DNA from: Anastrepha obliqua
Taxonomy: Eukaryota; Arthropoda; Insecta; Diptera; Tephritidae
NCBI RefSeq assembly: GCF_027943255.1
Contig: NC_072892.1
Span: 32,077,792 to 32,141,791 of the forward strand
Length of the DNA: 64,000 nucleotides
Direction: 5' to 3'
The notes beneath the pieces are model-generated. The model was not told the DNA's origin, made no database searches, and was given only the letters and a program-made list of their open reading frames with translations. The stretch's first letter is position 1; each line of letters starts with the position of its first letter. Of this stretch, positions 35,101 to 49,400 are shown piece by piece. Made by a program: the position numbers and the translations under genes.

Positions 35101-38100
35101 CTCCGTCCGAACTGGTGGGTTTCGATGATAAGGCCTTCTTGCGACTGTTCCTTGCTCACCAAAATTATTCACCAGTCTCATTATGGTCCATCTGCTCGGG
35201 GGATCGCCGCCAAACATCCGCCTGTACTCTCTCTGTACCAAAACTACGGACTCCAGTGCGTGATAGCGGCGGACTATCCAAATTCTTGTTTGCGTGCCCC
35301 AGTTATCCATTTTAATAAATTTAAAGATCAATCTGCAAATTAAAACAAAAATGGAACAGATAACTTAAAAAGAAAAAAAGTTATTCAATTTTTTTTTTGG
35401 TAGCGGCTTTCATCAGCCACCCTGTATTTTGAATACGAGTGAAATCAGAGATCGCAAAATGGATTTTTCGTAATGATATCAAATGAAGAAAGATTTCTCC
35501 AGCTATTAACCAAAAAAAAAACTTTTTGTCGGAACAAATGTAATACAATAAGATCCGTATCTGCGTCCAGGTTCCTCTCCTGTTGGGCATATGGAGACTC
35601 TACGCCTTCGATAATATCCATTTATTTCTCAGTGTTTTTGGAATAAATGGAGCATCGGAAATTTTGGGATAGTGTAAAATTTACAAGCTTTCGTCTTGTC
35701 ATCTGTCTGATATTACAGGGTACAGCATAAGAAGTGTAACCAATTAAAAGGGCCATACATTCAGTTTGGAAAATTACTTTTATTCAATTCAAAGTAAAAA
35801 ATGTGTGAAAATAATACAAAATTAAGAATAAATTTGCTTTTGCTCGATAAAATCACCTTTTGCCCTGACTATGACCTTGATACGGTCTAGAAACGAATCG
35901 CAAACTACCCGAATGTGACTTGCAGGTATTTTGGTCCACTCGCGGGCAATGGTATTTTTCAGCGCCTCGAGACTGGTTAATCTTTTAGTTCGGACCTTGC
36001 TCTTCAAAATGGCCCAAAGAGAATAATCCGCCGGATTCATGTCTGGTGAATTTGAGAGTCATTGTGCGGACGTTATCAATTTTGAAGCGTTGTTTTTTTA
36101 ACCATTCTTGGTTCACTCGAGCTTTGTAAGACAGTGCGGAGTCTTGTTCAAACGTTTATGGTCTGCCACCGAAATGTTTGTCTGCCCACGGCTTCAAAGC
36201 AACCTTCAGAATACTTTCCCGATAATATTTCGCATTTACTTTGACGCCAGGTTCGACGAAAACGATTGGAAAGCGCCCATCTGCAGTTCCAGAGGCCCAA
36301 ATCATTACCTTTGGCGGTTGATGCCTCCTGGCGGCCAATCGATGACTCGAATTCTCGTATGAACGATCGGCCAAATAAACCCTATCGTTTGGCAATTCGT
36401 AAAGCTCAATTTGAAAAATTTTCTCGCCAGAAAACACAATTTTCGAAAATTGACCGCTTTCGGCCAAGTGAAGCAACTCCTTCGCTCTCTCAAGTCTGAC
36501 TTGTTGCTGTTTTGGTCTGACTTGTTGCGCCTTTTTGATCTTGTAAGGCTTGACTTTGAGATAATTTTTCAGTATGTGGCGGATGCTACGAGCAGATATT
36601 TCCAGTTTTTTTGTCATTTGATTGGCACTTCGTCGGGGATTTCGCTCAAGTCGTTTCTTCACTTTTTGAACCATTTCACGTGACGTTGCAGTCTTTTGAT
36701 GACCACCTCCATGACGTTTCGCGGTGCTACCAGTATCATTGTAACGAGTAATGGTGCGATAAACAAAAACTTTATTTACTTTAAGGTGCTTGAGCTCACA
36801 AACAATAGCTGGTTTGTAATTTTCAGCCAAATATAATGCAATCACACTATTACGTTTGAGATCCATTACTGATTTTCTTGTTTCGCATTTACTCTCGGCA
36901 AAATGCGTCCACGCGCTTGTAAACAATACCCTGGAATGTAATTTAGCCAACTAGCATCAGCTGTGCGAGTGGTCTGAAGTTGGTTACACTTCAAGTGCCG
37001 GACCCTGTGTGCTTATCTGACGCGCCTGTTCGATCGTTTGTTTGCCTAAAGCAGTGCGTCTCCGGCCGTATGCTGCAGCTGTTGTTGCCGTTGAGCGTTC
37101 CTTTCCCAATCAATTTGTTGCAGTTTTCTCATGATTGAGATCTTACTGCGTCCCATTTGACGTTAAACGAACACATGTTCGATCTCTGTTGGCGGGTTTT
37201 CTAAGACTCTCGCGAGCAAAGCCCGATTACCGCTAAAGCGAATGCAGTTAAAGGCCACATTCTCTGCGCTCTCTATTGATTTGGGTGGCTGAGGGAGTAC
37301 AGGCTGTTTGTAAGGTGAAAGTCATGTAGATATTCCAGAAAACAGACGTGACCGGTGATCGTTGGGTGAGGTAATAATGTTTCAGCAGCTTTCAAAGTTA
37401 CTAATGACTTTCACCTGAAAAAATGTTCGGTAAAGCTTATTAATTTATCACGCATCGCTTCCCGCTTGCAAAACATATGCAAATGATTAAACAAATATTT
37501 TCGTAATTCCGGCTCTGTTGTAAATACGTAGATACGGATTATGGCCAAAAAATCATGTCAATAAGTAAGGTTGCAAATATTTGAGCACAAGTGTTTACTG
37601 TAAAGATTGACTATTGCATCGTCAAAGATTGACAGTTTGCGGCGGTTTTTGATTTGGCAACATCAACGGACGTTTTTTTTTTAAAATGAGGAAGAAGACG
37701 CCATTACCCTCAGAGATTGACTGTTTTGGGTGACATAGGAGATTCTTTTTTTTGAAATGAGGAAGAAGACACCATTACTCTCAGAGATTGACTTTGCTTG
37801 CGGACACGGCGACACCATCGGATCTTCTTTAAAAGGAAATGAGGAAGGAGATACCATTACCATCAATAATCTTCAGTATAGAACGTTGTTAACCGACTTT
37901 CTGTGGCCAGAGCTCGACAACATCTACTCGATCTGGGGTTCCAACAAGATGGCGCTACATGCCGTATAAGTGACGAAACACTCGACGTTGTAAAGCAGGA
38001 ATTTGACGACTAGGACTTCTCATGACGATCATTCATTATCTGGGATGCGACAAGGGTCGTTCGATTATATTCTCTGGGACTATGTAAAGGCCTTAATCTA

Positions 38101-41100
38101 CGCTAACAAGCCCACTACATTAAATGAGTCCGAAGAGGCATTCGGAACACTATTATTGGAATAACGATGCAAAACATTGAATTCAATCGAGTCTTCAAAA
38201 ATGGACCGACTGCTTGAAAAACTATCAGCTGAGCTGAAATGGGCATTTGAATAATAAAGCCAGCATTAATTTCATATCTCACGCAGTTGTTGTTTTATTT
38301 AAGTTTCGTTTCCTATCGTTCTTATCTGGTTACCCTATACATATATACATATTCATACATATAATTAGCGCTCACACCCTTTTTCGGTATTTGGCCAATA
38401 TTCTCTTCCTGGAAGGATCTGCAGTTTTAAGCCGCCTTCGAACGGCAAATGATTTTTTGGATGAGGAGTTTTTTCATAGCAAAATACCCTCGGAGGTTTG
38501 CATGGCGCCCCGCGAAGCGATGACCACTACTAAAAAAAAGAACTTTTTTTATCATTTGATGTTTCGTGCAATGAGTTTCGAACCTTTGCGCTTCCGAATG
38601 GTACTCACGTACTAATTATTCGGCCGTGGCGATGATCAGCTTATAGTACCTGTAAATATTTATATACATTCACCAACGTATTTTCATTGAAAAGTTTTAT
38701 TATATTATATGAATTAAACTATTGTTAACAAATTTTTCTTCATCTGTAGGTATACGTTGCCAATATTTTTCAAAGGGCGTAAAAAAACCCTGGACACAAA
38801 AGATTTATACAAGGCGCTGACGGTGCACAAATCAGGTGAGTTGAAAAATAAAAATAATTAAGATACATTTTCAGAATATTGCGAATAGTATTAGTAAACG
38901 TAAGTAGATAAAAAATCTTAAATTTCCCATATTGCTATAAAAGTTAGTATCTGCAATGAAATTCTGATGGCTTTACCGGTTGACCTCCAAACTCATAGTA
39001 CTACTTATAGTATGTTTGTATGTATTTGTGATAGTATATTTATGCATTTATACAAAAATGCTTCACTTAAAGACTTGCCTATTACAAAAGGCAGTCAATG
39101 TTGTGTGTGTCTGCGTAAGACTTAGACTAAGCAGAAACTTCGTTTTCTGTATTTTAAACAGCTGCTATGTAGTACTTACATATTTATATCTATGAAGTGG
39201 AGAGTAATACTTATAGTTCCCCAAGTGTACTTACAATAGTACTCGAAGCCTTCTTAGCACAGCAATCAAGTGTACTGGATATCTTCCAATAAATGATAAG
39301 TAAAATAAATTAACCTCAAAAAACAAGCGATGCAGGTTAGAGGCTTGATGTTTGAGCAGACTCGTGCACAAAATTTTAGTAAGCCATCTTTAACTTGAGA
39401 AATCTGACTCATAGCAAATTGAACTTATGGAAATCCGTTTAGAATAAATTTGATTAATAGAGAGCAGCATAGGCTAGTCGAAAACTTCTTCATAAAAAGA
39501 TTCTCTAATAAAATTGGAATACTTAATAGCAGAAGGAGATAAATGTAGAAGGAAATGGAGAGAAGGCACTGTCGTAAAATTTGCCATCATTTGCACAGGA
39601 CATATCGGCTGAGTTAATGCTATCCAAAAAATTACCATCAGCATACTTTACATACTCACGATTTTGTTGTTAAATTTTCCCTTTAATCGTTTCTAACTAT
39701 AAACTGTTAATTTCCAATCGGTGCAAGCCGGATAGCAAATTGCCAGATTTCACAAAAAAAAAAAACCTTTCAGATCATATGTTCTACTCTGTCACACGAT
39801 GGAGAGAATAATAAGATGGCGCCGATCGTGGTACCGCTACTTTGGTGAAATGATTGAAGTACCACTCTAGCACTCCCCAACTAGCACTAAAGCGTCGTTT
39901 CGATATACCGCAACTTTGCTCTCAGCAAATTTTTTCAGTAATCGCTGTGTGTGTGATGTCGCACTTGTGAAATTTATTTGTGTGTAATTTCTACTTCTTC
40001 ACAAGAATGATAGAAACAAGATTGCGTCCATGAGAGAGTGCGTGACGCCACTTTTGCCAAGTTGTGCAGTGTTGCCAACCATTTGCTCTTCACAATAAAT
40101 TTAGTGCTTTTTTAAACCCAAAATTCGAAAATTTTTAAGAATATCAAGAATATTAAATGTTCTTCTCTCAACTCTTCTTAACATTGAAAAACTTTTTACA
40201 TATTTTAAAAAACGTTTGAATTTACTGAATGCAAATTAAAACCATTTTAAAATAAAAGCATAGAGGTGTAATCCATAGAGGTGTAATCGTTTCGTCCGGT
40301 CCTCAATCCTTAGTGGAATATAGGGCATCAAGAGGTGTATTCACAGTAAAAATAAACAACAAAATACCAGAAAATACAGAAAAAACCATAACGACATTTA
40401 GCAAATAAGTCGTTCCTTTAACAAAAGAGTTTCTTTTAACAAAAAAACTCATAAATTAAATTGTACATAACTATAACACATTTATTTAAAAAAAACGCAC
40501 ATTTTAAAGACAATTTGTCACGCATACAAAGTTCTTTAAGTAATTCAATTATAATTTGGTGTTTTATTTTCTTTAAATGGGCATTTTAGTGCGTTTTTAT
40601 ATCGAAAGCTAGGCAACACTGCAAGATTGCGAGAGAGAGATTTGACTGCCGAAAGCAGAAGAACACCAACAACACCTGCAATCGCGGGCAATGCCACCAG
40701 ATGTTAAAAAAAGTAAAGCTAAATAAAACTGAGTGAATTATTTAACTAATTATTAAAAAATATATATTTTACAAAATTATAAACATTACATTTTAATTAG
40801 AGCAGGATAAAAAAATGTCATGAAGAAAGAACTAAAACTCTGAGACTAAATAACAAAGAAAAAAATGCTAAATCAAGTTACGAAAATGGTAATCTGGCCA
40901 TACTGGAGCTAATACGACATAACTCATTGTCAAATTCGCTGAGAGCAAAGTAACGGTACCACGATAGGTGCCATCTCATTATTCTTTCCATTATGGTGTC
41001 CATCATTCTTCGAATTGTCACTTTTTTCTCTAAATTGCTCTAAAAACTTCCACTGTATAAAAATGTAATGGTTTTTATGTGGATTCGATAATTTTACGAA

Positions 41101-43450
41101 TCGTTCTATCAATTTTGACAAAATGTTTATTTAATTTGCAGTAAAGTGCTCTGCTCAACATTTATGGGCCAAGCTGCTCCTTATTAAGATGCATTCATAA
41201 AACCCGCTTACTGCAACAAAATTCAATGGTAAGGCATCAGTTGAGTAAGATGTTAGTTGGGTTCGGTAACAAAATTAGCCACAACCAGCCATTCCCACGA
41301 CAATCGGTTTTACGTTACCGGAACGAGCCGGATTTATGTCCGGCCAAGGATTGTCACTCCAGGAGCATTTTCCTTACATGCATGGCGAATGATTATGCTG
41401 CTACAACAACAACAACAACCAGTTATCAATCCAAATCAAGAGTGTAAGCAAAAGTTCTCTCTCAAAGAGAAGAAAAAGCAAAGAAGTTAACGAGCGGAAA
41501 ATTTGCCATCGAATTCACCATTATTGCCAAGAAGACATATCATCAGCTGAGTTTGTTTACAAATTTATGTGTTGCCTAAAAAACAAAAAAAAAAAAATAG
41601 CATAAATATACTTTACATACTAACGATTTTTTGGTAAATTTTTTATTTTATCGTTTCTGACTATAAACTGCAAATGGCAAACCGTCGCAAGGGCAAAAGT
41701 GCACAGAACACCAAATTTCACAAAAAATAAATTTGTTTGCTTATAAAAAGTTCAATTACAAACGTACTCTAATTTTTCTGTGATGGATAATTTTTGCTGA
41801 CTTGAATTTCATCAGCACAAATTGGCGTTAACGCCCACTGGCAAAAATTAGTAAAAGCTATTATACAGTTTTGTTTTATCCAATACGACTACTTTCAACC
41901 TTACAAACAATGGTTCAATTTAAAATACAAACCCGGACTCACCGAAAGGTAGTCATGCACAAACGCACCCAGCTACTATTTTTTGTTTTTTTTTTTATGT
42001 TACTAGTATATCAATACACTTGTTCCTATTTATGAATTTTATCTCTAAAGTGAGAATCTGGAAGAGCAGCAAAATACGATTTCACAGCTGTTATGATGTT
42101 GTTGTTGTTGTTGTTTTATCAGCATTAACATTCCCCATAGATATACGGAATGCTGCTGAAGTGACAGTTCTTGGCCGGATATAAATCCGGGTCATTCCGG
42201 TTACGCTATGCTGTTATTATCTTATCGTTTGATGAAAAATGCTTTCCACGCATGCTTTTTTTTAGGTCTGGAAACAGATGGAAGTCGCTAACAGCCAAAT
42301 CTGTTGAATGCGGTGAATGCTCCAAAAATATGAACTTTAATTCATGGATTTTAGCAAAACGCTCTTGTGAAATATTTCTTTTGCAAACTGGGTCTTTTTC
42401 ATGAATTGTTTCCTTCAGCTGGTCAAAAAGGTTACAATAATATTTAGAATTTATTGTTTTACCGATTGCAGTAAATCCACAAACAAAATTCCTTTTGCAT
42501 TAAACACTGGTTTTAACACCTTCTTGGTCGATTTTTGGACACGAACTCGTCTCGGAGCCGAAGAATTAGGTCCACACTCTTTAGTCTCTTGTTTTGATTT
42601 AGGATCATGGTGATAGACCCAAGTCAACTTCAAATACGTCCATATGAAGAGCGTACCAACATAACAAAAAAACAAAAAAAAAAAAAAATAGTAGCAACGC
42701 CCTCCCTTATTGAAACCGAAACTCATTGAACAACCTAGTGTACCTATTGAAGTCCGAAGACTTAAATAAATTTAAATATAATAAAATATGAAATATATTT
42801 GAAATTCTACTAATTAAGCTAGTCATTACCATGCAATGCATAATAATTATAAAAATTTATGGTTGTAAAAAGTTAACTGTGTGGTTACAGTGCAAATGAA
42901 CGGTATAGCATTCACGCCCTCCAAAGTATTAAAGTTGATCGCATGACTAATGTAACACACATCGTTTCACTTATAGTGACTCAATAGAGGAGTTGAAACA
43001 TTTCTTAAATAAATAAATAGTTTATGAATGCACTTCCACTCAGCAGCGGCATTGCTCATCTGTTTTGCACTTATCGCAGCCTAGTTTAGTTGATTTATTT
43101 ATATGCATTTTGTTGTTGTTGACTTCATTGATCCCAATATTTGGTTTAATTTTTCAGTTCATTGGCAATTTATATTTCTCTGCGTATGCTCACTATTCCA
43201 TGCAAACGTTTTAATCAATCAGTAAATGTGCTCGCAGAATGCTCGACTGTTCTTTACTGAATATTCATAATTGTTGTTGTTGATGATATTCCTACTATGT
43301 ATTTGTATAGAATTATTTAATTGAACTCAATTGGTTTGTTTCTAAATGCTGTTATGCTTTTCGTTTTATTCTTTACTTCCAACGCAAGAAAATCACAATA
43401 AAAATGATGCATATGAAAAGAAGGGAATATATTATATATTATATTTTTTC

Positions 43451-43482
<32 letters not shown>

Positions 43483-46400
43483 TTATATATATATATATTT
43501 CTCTATGTATAGACATGCACATGCACTTGCACACAAATGAAAATATGTAGGCAAACTTTATTGTTTTAATATTTCACGAGATGCACTTTTATACAGTGAC
43601 CAAGCGATTCCAATGCGGGTACGGCAAATTTAAAATCAACGTCATAAAATTGGACGATTTTTTGCATAAAAACACTCGGTTCTGAGTTGGCGTATGTTGC
43701 TTTATTTGCGTTATACAAAGTGGCGTAAAATTAATCATCCAATTTTGTTCTTGATTAACTTTTTTACTAAATAAGAAAATAAATGATTTTGAGTGATGTA
43801 AATCTTTATTATGGCCTTTACGCGTTGTGTTGTGCGTCTCGATGTTTTCACAAATGGAAGGACGGACCTACAGTGTTATGCTGCCTCGAACGGCAGACGG
43901 TTTTTTATGAGAAGCTTTTTCATCGCAGAAATACACTCGAATATTTGCCATTTTCTGCCGAGAGGCAACCGCCATGAGAAAAACATTTTTTTTTCGTTGT
44001 TTACAAAAATAGCAGTAGCAAAATGATGAATTTTTCTGCAATTGAGTTGATTTCTTAGATTAGAAAAGTTACGAACAAACATTTGAGATGTTCCCAGATA
44101 TTCTGAAAAACATTTTCCCATAAAAAAGGCAAAGACCAAATATTGAAACAATTGCCCCATGGCTACATATGTGGCCAGGATCTCTTAAATCTTGTTTCCG
44201 TCTGAACTCTTTAGAAGACTTAATTAAAAAAAGTGCATGTAGCGTAGTACACATAACAGAAGTGAAAGTTTCAAGGCCGATAAAGAAAGAGAGACCCGAT
44301 AGAGAATGAGAGAGAGAGAGACCCGAGAGAGAATGAGAGAGAGAGAGAGAACGAATATATATAAATAAATTCACAACTTTTGCAGAGAATACAAATAGAT
44401 AAAATTTACAAAAAAAGGAGAAGGGTCGACCGGTGTAGGTAAACGCCGGACACAAACCGTGGCAGCAATGCACACTACTCCGAGCGTTTACCACCTGCAC
44501 AAACGCAGCGATTCCAGGACCACAATAACGGCAAGGCAATACCAATAAATCCGACGCCGGAATGGATAGCACTTTATAGTACGTACAAGCACTAGCTAGA
44601 AAACGGAAATAAGCGCCAAAAAGTAGGCACTAAAACACGCCAAAAAAATTTGGACCTGAGAACGCCCCAAACAGTAGGCACCAAGGAAATATAACGCCAA
44701 AAAGTAGGCACCAAAAATGTATTTCCTACAAGTTTCCACCAACAAACAAGCACCAAAAAGTAGGCAGTGTTATTTCTCACTAGAATTTAGCAACCACAAG
44801 GAAAAACTCAGGAAAAATAGCCTAAAGTGTATCTAAGATATATATAAGGTATAGCTCTCTCTCTCCTTTTCCTCTACATTATATATTTTTTTTCTCTCGA
44901 TGCACGAAAATGCCCAAAACGTTGCATGACCTTGAAATTTTACTTTCTATTCTCGCTCATCCATCGACGCCTAAGAAGTTTCATTTCAAAAAATTAAAAA
45001 AGGTGCTGGAAAACCGTACTATGATGGTGTGTATTAAGGGGCTATATACAGTTAGAAGGCCGAAAAAAAGCGAATTTTTCAGAATTTTTTCTGAGAAAAC
45101 TTTTAAATTTATTGATCTAAAAATTTGTACACATATTATGTTATCTTTTAGCTGTATTTTAAGACTTATTATTAGCAAAAATATTTATTTGGAAAGGAGC
45201 CGGCTGATCTCCGAGAGTTTCTCTCAAAAAAGACGTTTTGCGGTTATCTCTGAACTAGATCCTTTAAAATGAAAAAACCAAACAGATTTCCTTAAAGTAA
45301 TGTTAAATCTAGTGATTAATCGCAGCGCAAAATAAATTTTTTTGACAAAATGGCGGTTTCTCAACAAAAACAACCGTTTTTGACCAAAATTTCGGTCTTA
45401 AATTGTTTCTAAAAAACAAAACATTTATCGGTGAGAAAAAATATTTATTTAAGAAGCTCGTGCTAAAATTTGAGACTAATCGATTATTTAAGAAGCTCGT
45501 GCTAAAATTTGAGACTAATCGGTTTAGCCGGTTTCGAGTAGGTCCCTGACTTTGAAAACACCATTTTGAGAAAAACGCGTTTAAAGTTTGAAAAGCACTT
45601 TACAAGCACTCTGGAACGCCTTTTCAAATTTGCGTGTAATTTCGAAAATATTCACCGGAGCGATATTAAATTTTCAGTGTGTATTCTTAAATATATATAC
45701 ATTAAGGAAAAATAAAAATAAAAAAGAAAATCCATTTTTTTAAAAAACTCTAACAGAAATTTTGAAAATTCTAACCCCTTAAATTGGAGCACAAAAATAA
45801 TACAGAGTGTAAATATTAAGTTTATCTTTGACGAATTCCTGCAAAACAAAATCTGCTTCAGCATTCCATGAATAAAAATTTTACACACGTTTTTTTCACC
45901 TATAAAATAATGGAGTACAACATAGACGGAATCTATGGCAGAAATGCTCTTATTAGTGCTTCGCGCCCAAGATTTCGAACCTATGCACTTTCAGAATTAA
46001 ACAAATATTTGTACAATACAAGTATAACCATCTAGCGGTTCCCAATCCGCAAACAGCACTCTACAACATTTTTGGGTAGCGTTTTATGCTGTTGAAACTA
46101 AGCGAATGGTTCATCTGCCACATCGTAAGGTCCCCTGAATTTATTCAATCATGTAATTTAGACAATAATTTGAAATAATAATAAATAAATAAATTTTAAA
46201 ATTTGAAATATTGCATATGTTTTATTTTGTTTTTTTGAAATCAAATTAAACAACGCCTTTTCCATTTTTGGAAACTCAAAAACCGTAAAAGTTTTCCTTT
46301 TACCTGGACCGGATGCAGAACACGTAACACACTTCTTTATGGATTGTTCACTTTTTTAATACGTGTTATTGTTGCTCTATACACGTGAAAGTTTTTAGTC

Positions 46401-49400
46401 AATGTATTAATGGTAATTCTCGCATTTAATTCGTCACCAAATGAATTACACAATACTGCCCCTAAATCAGTTGAATTCAATGCAAAAAATGTCATTAGCA
46501 GAATGACATCGACGGTCCTTCCTAGAGTTTTATTCTCAAAAATGCAACGTAAAAATAGCAAAAGAGAAAGACAAAAAAAAGAGATGTAAAGTAAAAATTT
46601 TCTAAAGTCACAAGTACTGAGTACGCAATGAAAAACAAAAATTGTGTCGCAAGTATCGAGTTTCTAATGCGTACATACAAATGTATGTATGTATGTTTTT
46701 ATATAAGTATCATTATGTTCGATATTGATGTAATGCTTAAAATGGCAATACTGTTTTCGACCACAGCAAACAATTTTATTCGAAAAATAATCGCTATCTC
46801 CTTCTATATGCACGTCGGATCATTAGTCTGCTGGGACGCAAAAAGATATTTTTTAATATTTTGATGCCAGTAAGCAGAATAAAGCATTATAAGAAATCAT
46901 TGTGAAATCGCATTGAAATGCAGAATTATCAAGCATGTACCTGTAATTCTATCTCTTATTGCCGGTCATTAAACGTCTACAAGTTATAAGAATTATAAGT
47001 ATAAGATGTGATGCGATGTGATGTTTACACTCAGCATGGCTGTTGTTACCAATTTCATCGTTGCCTATACACAGGCACACATACATATACAAATAAGTTC
47101 ATATCCATAAGCATGCAGATAAAACCCGCTTAAATGGTAAATACTTTAAGGCTGGTAGAGGGTGTCATATTTGCTCATGTATGTATGCATATTCATTTAC
47201 ATTTAATGTGGGTAATAAAATTTCGCCATAAAGATTATTCGCATCAATTCAATATTTGGTGAGTTTTCCTCACTAAGATGTTGGTAAATTTCTTGGTATA
47301 TCCAACTCTAACTGGGTAAACTATCAGTAAAATCTGCAAACTCATGGCTGTTATGGTACACCAAACCTCAACGTAAACAAGCCATGTAGGAAAGTTGGAG
47401 CCATATTAACGAGAGTAGTTCTAAAGTACTCTTTGTAAGACTACCTTCCGACTAGTGTAAAAAGGATTACTAATAAAGGGTTTTCCAATAAGAGGTGTTA
47501 TATTGATATTCAAAGAAAAATGCTATTTTTTAATATAAATGATCGGATGTTTACTTTTTTTATAAAGAGGAAGGTATGCCGTTAATAGTGGGAAATAACA
47601 TCAGGCAAATGACGACCACGACCACGCTTACAGGGCAATATCCTTTTCATGAAATTTTCCATAACCGAATTGCGAAGTGACTGCCCTATGTCCTCGATAG
47701 CCACACGACTTCCATCTTTGAGGTCTTGAATTGACCCTGGGCTGTTGGCGTAGACTTTCTCTTTCACGTGGCCCCAAAGAAAAAAGTCACGAGGTGTTAA
47801 ATAACAAGATCTCGATGGCCAATTGTGATCACCTCTTCGAGAAATAACACGGTCCGGAAACTTTTCCGTAAAAAATCATTGGTTTCGTTGCTTGTGTGGC
47901 ACGTAGCGCCGTCTTGTTGAAAATAAACGTTGTCCAGATCAATACCATCCAATTCCGGCTATGAAAAATCGTTAATCATCTCTCGATGGTCTCGGACTAT
48001 TCAAAATAATAGCTGTTATTGAAAACCCCTTTATAATTGGGCGAATATTCACTTTAAGATTGTTTTTACTTATTCGTATCGAGCGTGATTGTATAAGTAT
48101 TTGGCTCATTCGAGGCCATCTTTTATACTCGCATACTAGTCCCTTGCACTGACTTTTTTTTTTTGGTGTTTGGCCGAGCTCCTCCTCCTATTTGTGGTGT
48201 GCGTCTTGATGTTCTTCCACAAATGGAGGGACCTACAGTTTCAAGCCGACTCCGAACGGCAGATATTTTTATGAGGAGCTCTTTCATGGCAGAAATAGAA
48301 ATACTCGGAGGTTTGCCATTGCCTGCCGAGGGGCGAACGCTATTAGTGACGCACCAACCCATTCGGTTACGGCGACCAACACTTATACCAACAGTAAAAT
48401 TTCCCCATGCGGTGACTGCAGATAAGCCCGATGGTGTGAATGCTGTTCGGTTGACGAACTTTGATCTTCTTCACTCAAGTTTTCCTATTTACTTTTTTAT
48501 TCCTATTCGCCTTTTTATCCTCAATTTTGCGCAATATAGCAATTTTGCACAGCTTTGCCATTTTCAGAGAGTTTTTTTCGTGTACATCGGTCTATATTCT
48601 TCATTTGGTGGTCTCCTAATGTAACTACGAGAACCAGCCCCTCCATACAACACGATTTTGCTCTCATCTGTCCATATGTTTCTCCCTTTCCCATTGGCCA
48701 ATTGGAGTGTTGCTTAGCAAATTTCATACATTTAGCTCCGTGTTTAATGGTCAAAAGCGGAACTTTTCTCGGACTACAAGCGTTAAAATTATTTTCTCTC
48801 AGTCGAGTGCGAATGGTTTCAACAGATGCAGCAATATTTAGGTCCTTTTTAAGCTCCGTTGCTGGCTTGAATGGCTCCTTCTTGCTCTGTCTAACTAATC
48901 GCTTGACGAGTAATGGCGACATAATAGGTTTTCGTCCACAAGACTCTACTTTTTGGACAAATTTCTTGGCATTACTAGTCATTTTGTTTGAGCAGCCCAG
49001 TAACCGACTTATTTCGGCGAAGGTTTTACCCTTTTCAAGCATTTTTTTAATAATTGAAAAATAGATATTAATTAGATGTTTTATCTGTTTTGTCTTTTGA
49101 AAAATTACCTTTTGTAACAAAAACATGTGCTTGGTGCTATTACTTTTACCGCGCTATTTTGCATACCCCTTTCAATTTCATTTCATTTTAGTTCTGTTTT
49201 TTGCTCTCCCAAATCAGAGACACTGTCAGTAAGACAAGAAAAAAGTAACTACAAACCAAATTCCTTTTAGTCAAGTTTTACTGTGAAATAAAGTGAGCTG
49301 CTTGTTTTGGTGCTATTATTTTCACCAGCACCGTGTAAAAAACACTTTATGTCAAAATTTTCACTAGAATTTTCTTCTAGAATTCTGCCTGGCACAGAAA

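Noticed and set aside
44069..44572. 167-residue open frame on the minus strand
   Set aside because: It is driven by the GA microsatellite (repeated SLSHSLSG) and has no domain or coding bias; there is no matching gene structure.
48163..48624. 153-residue plus-strand frame
   Set aside because: It is antisense to the composite SINE and part of the Tc1 relic, so it is a by-product of repeat sequence.
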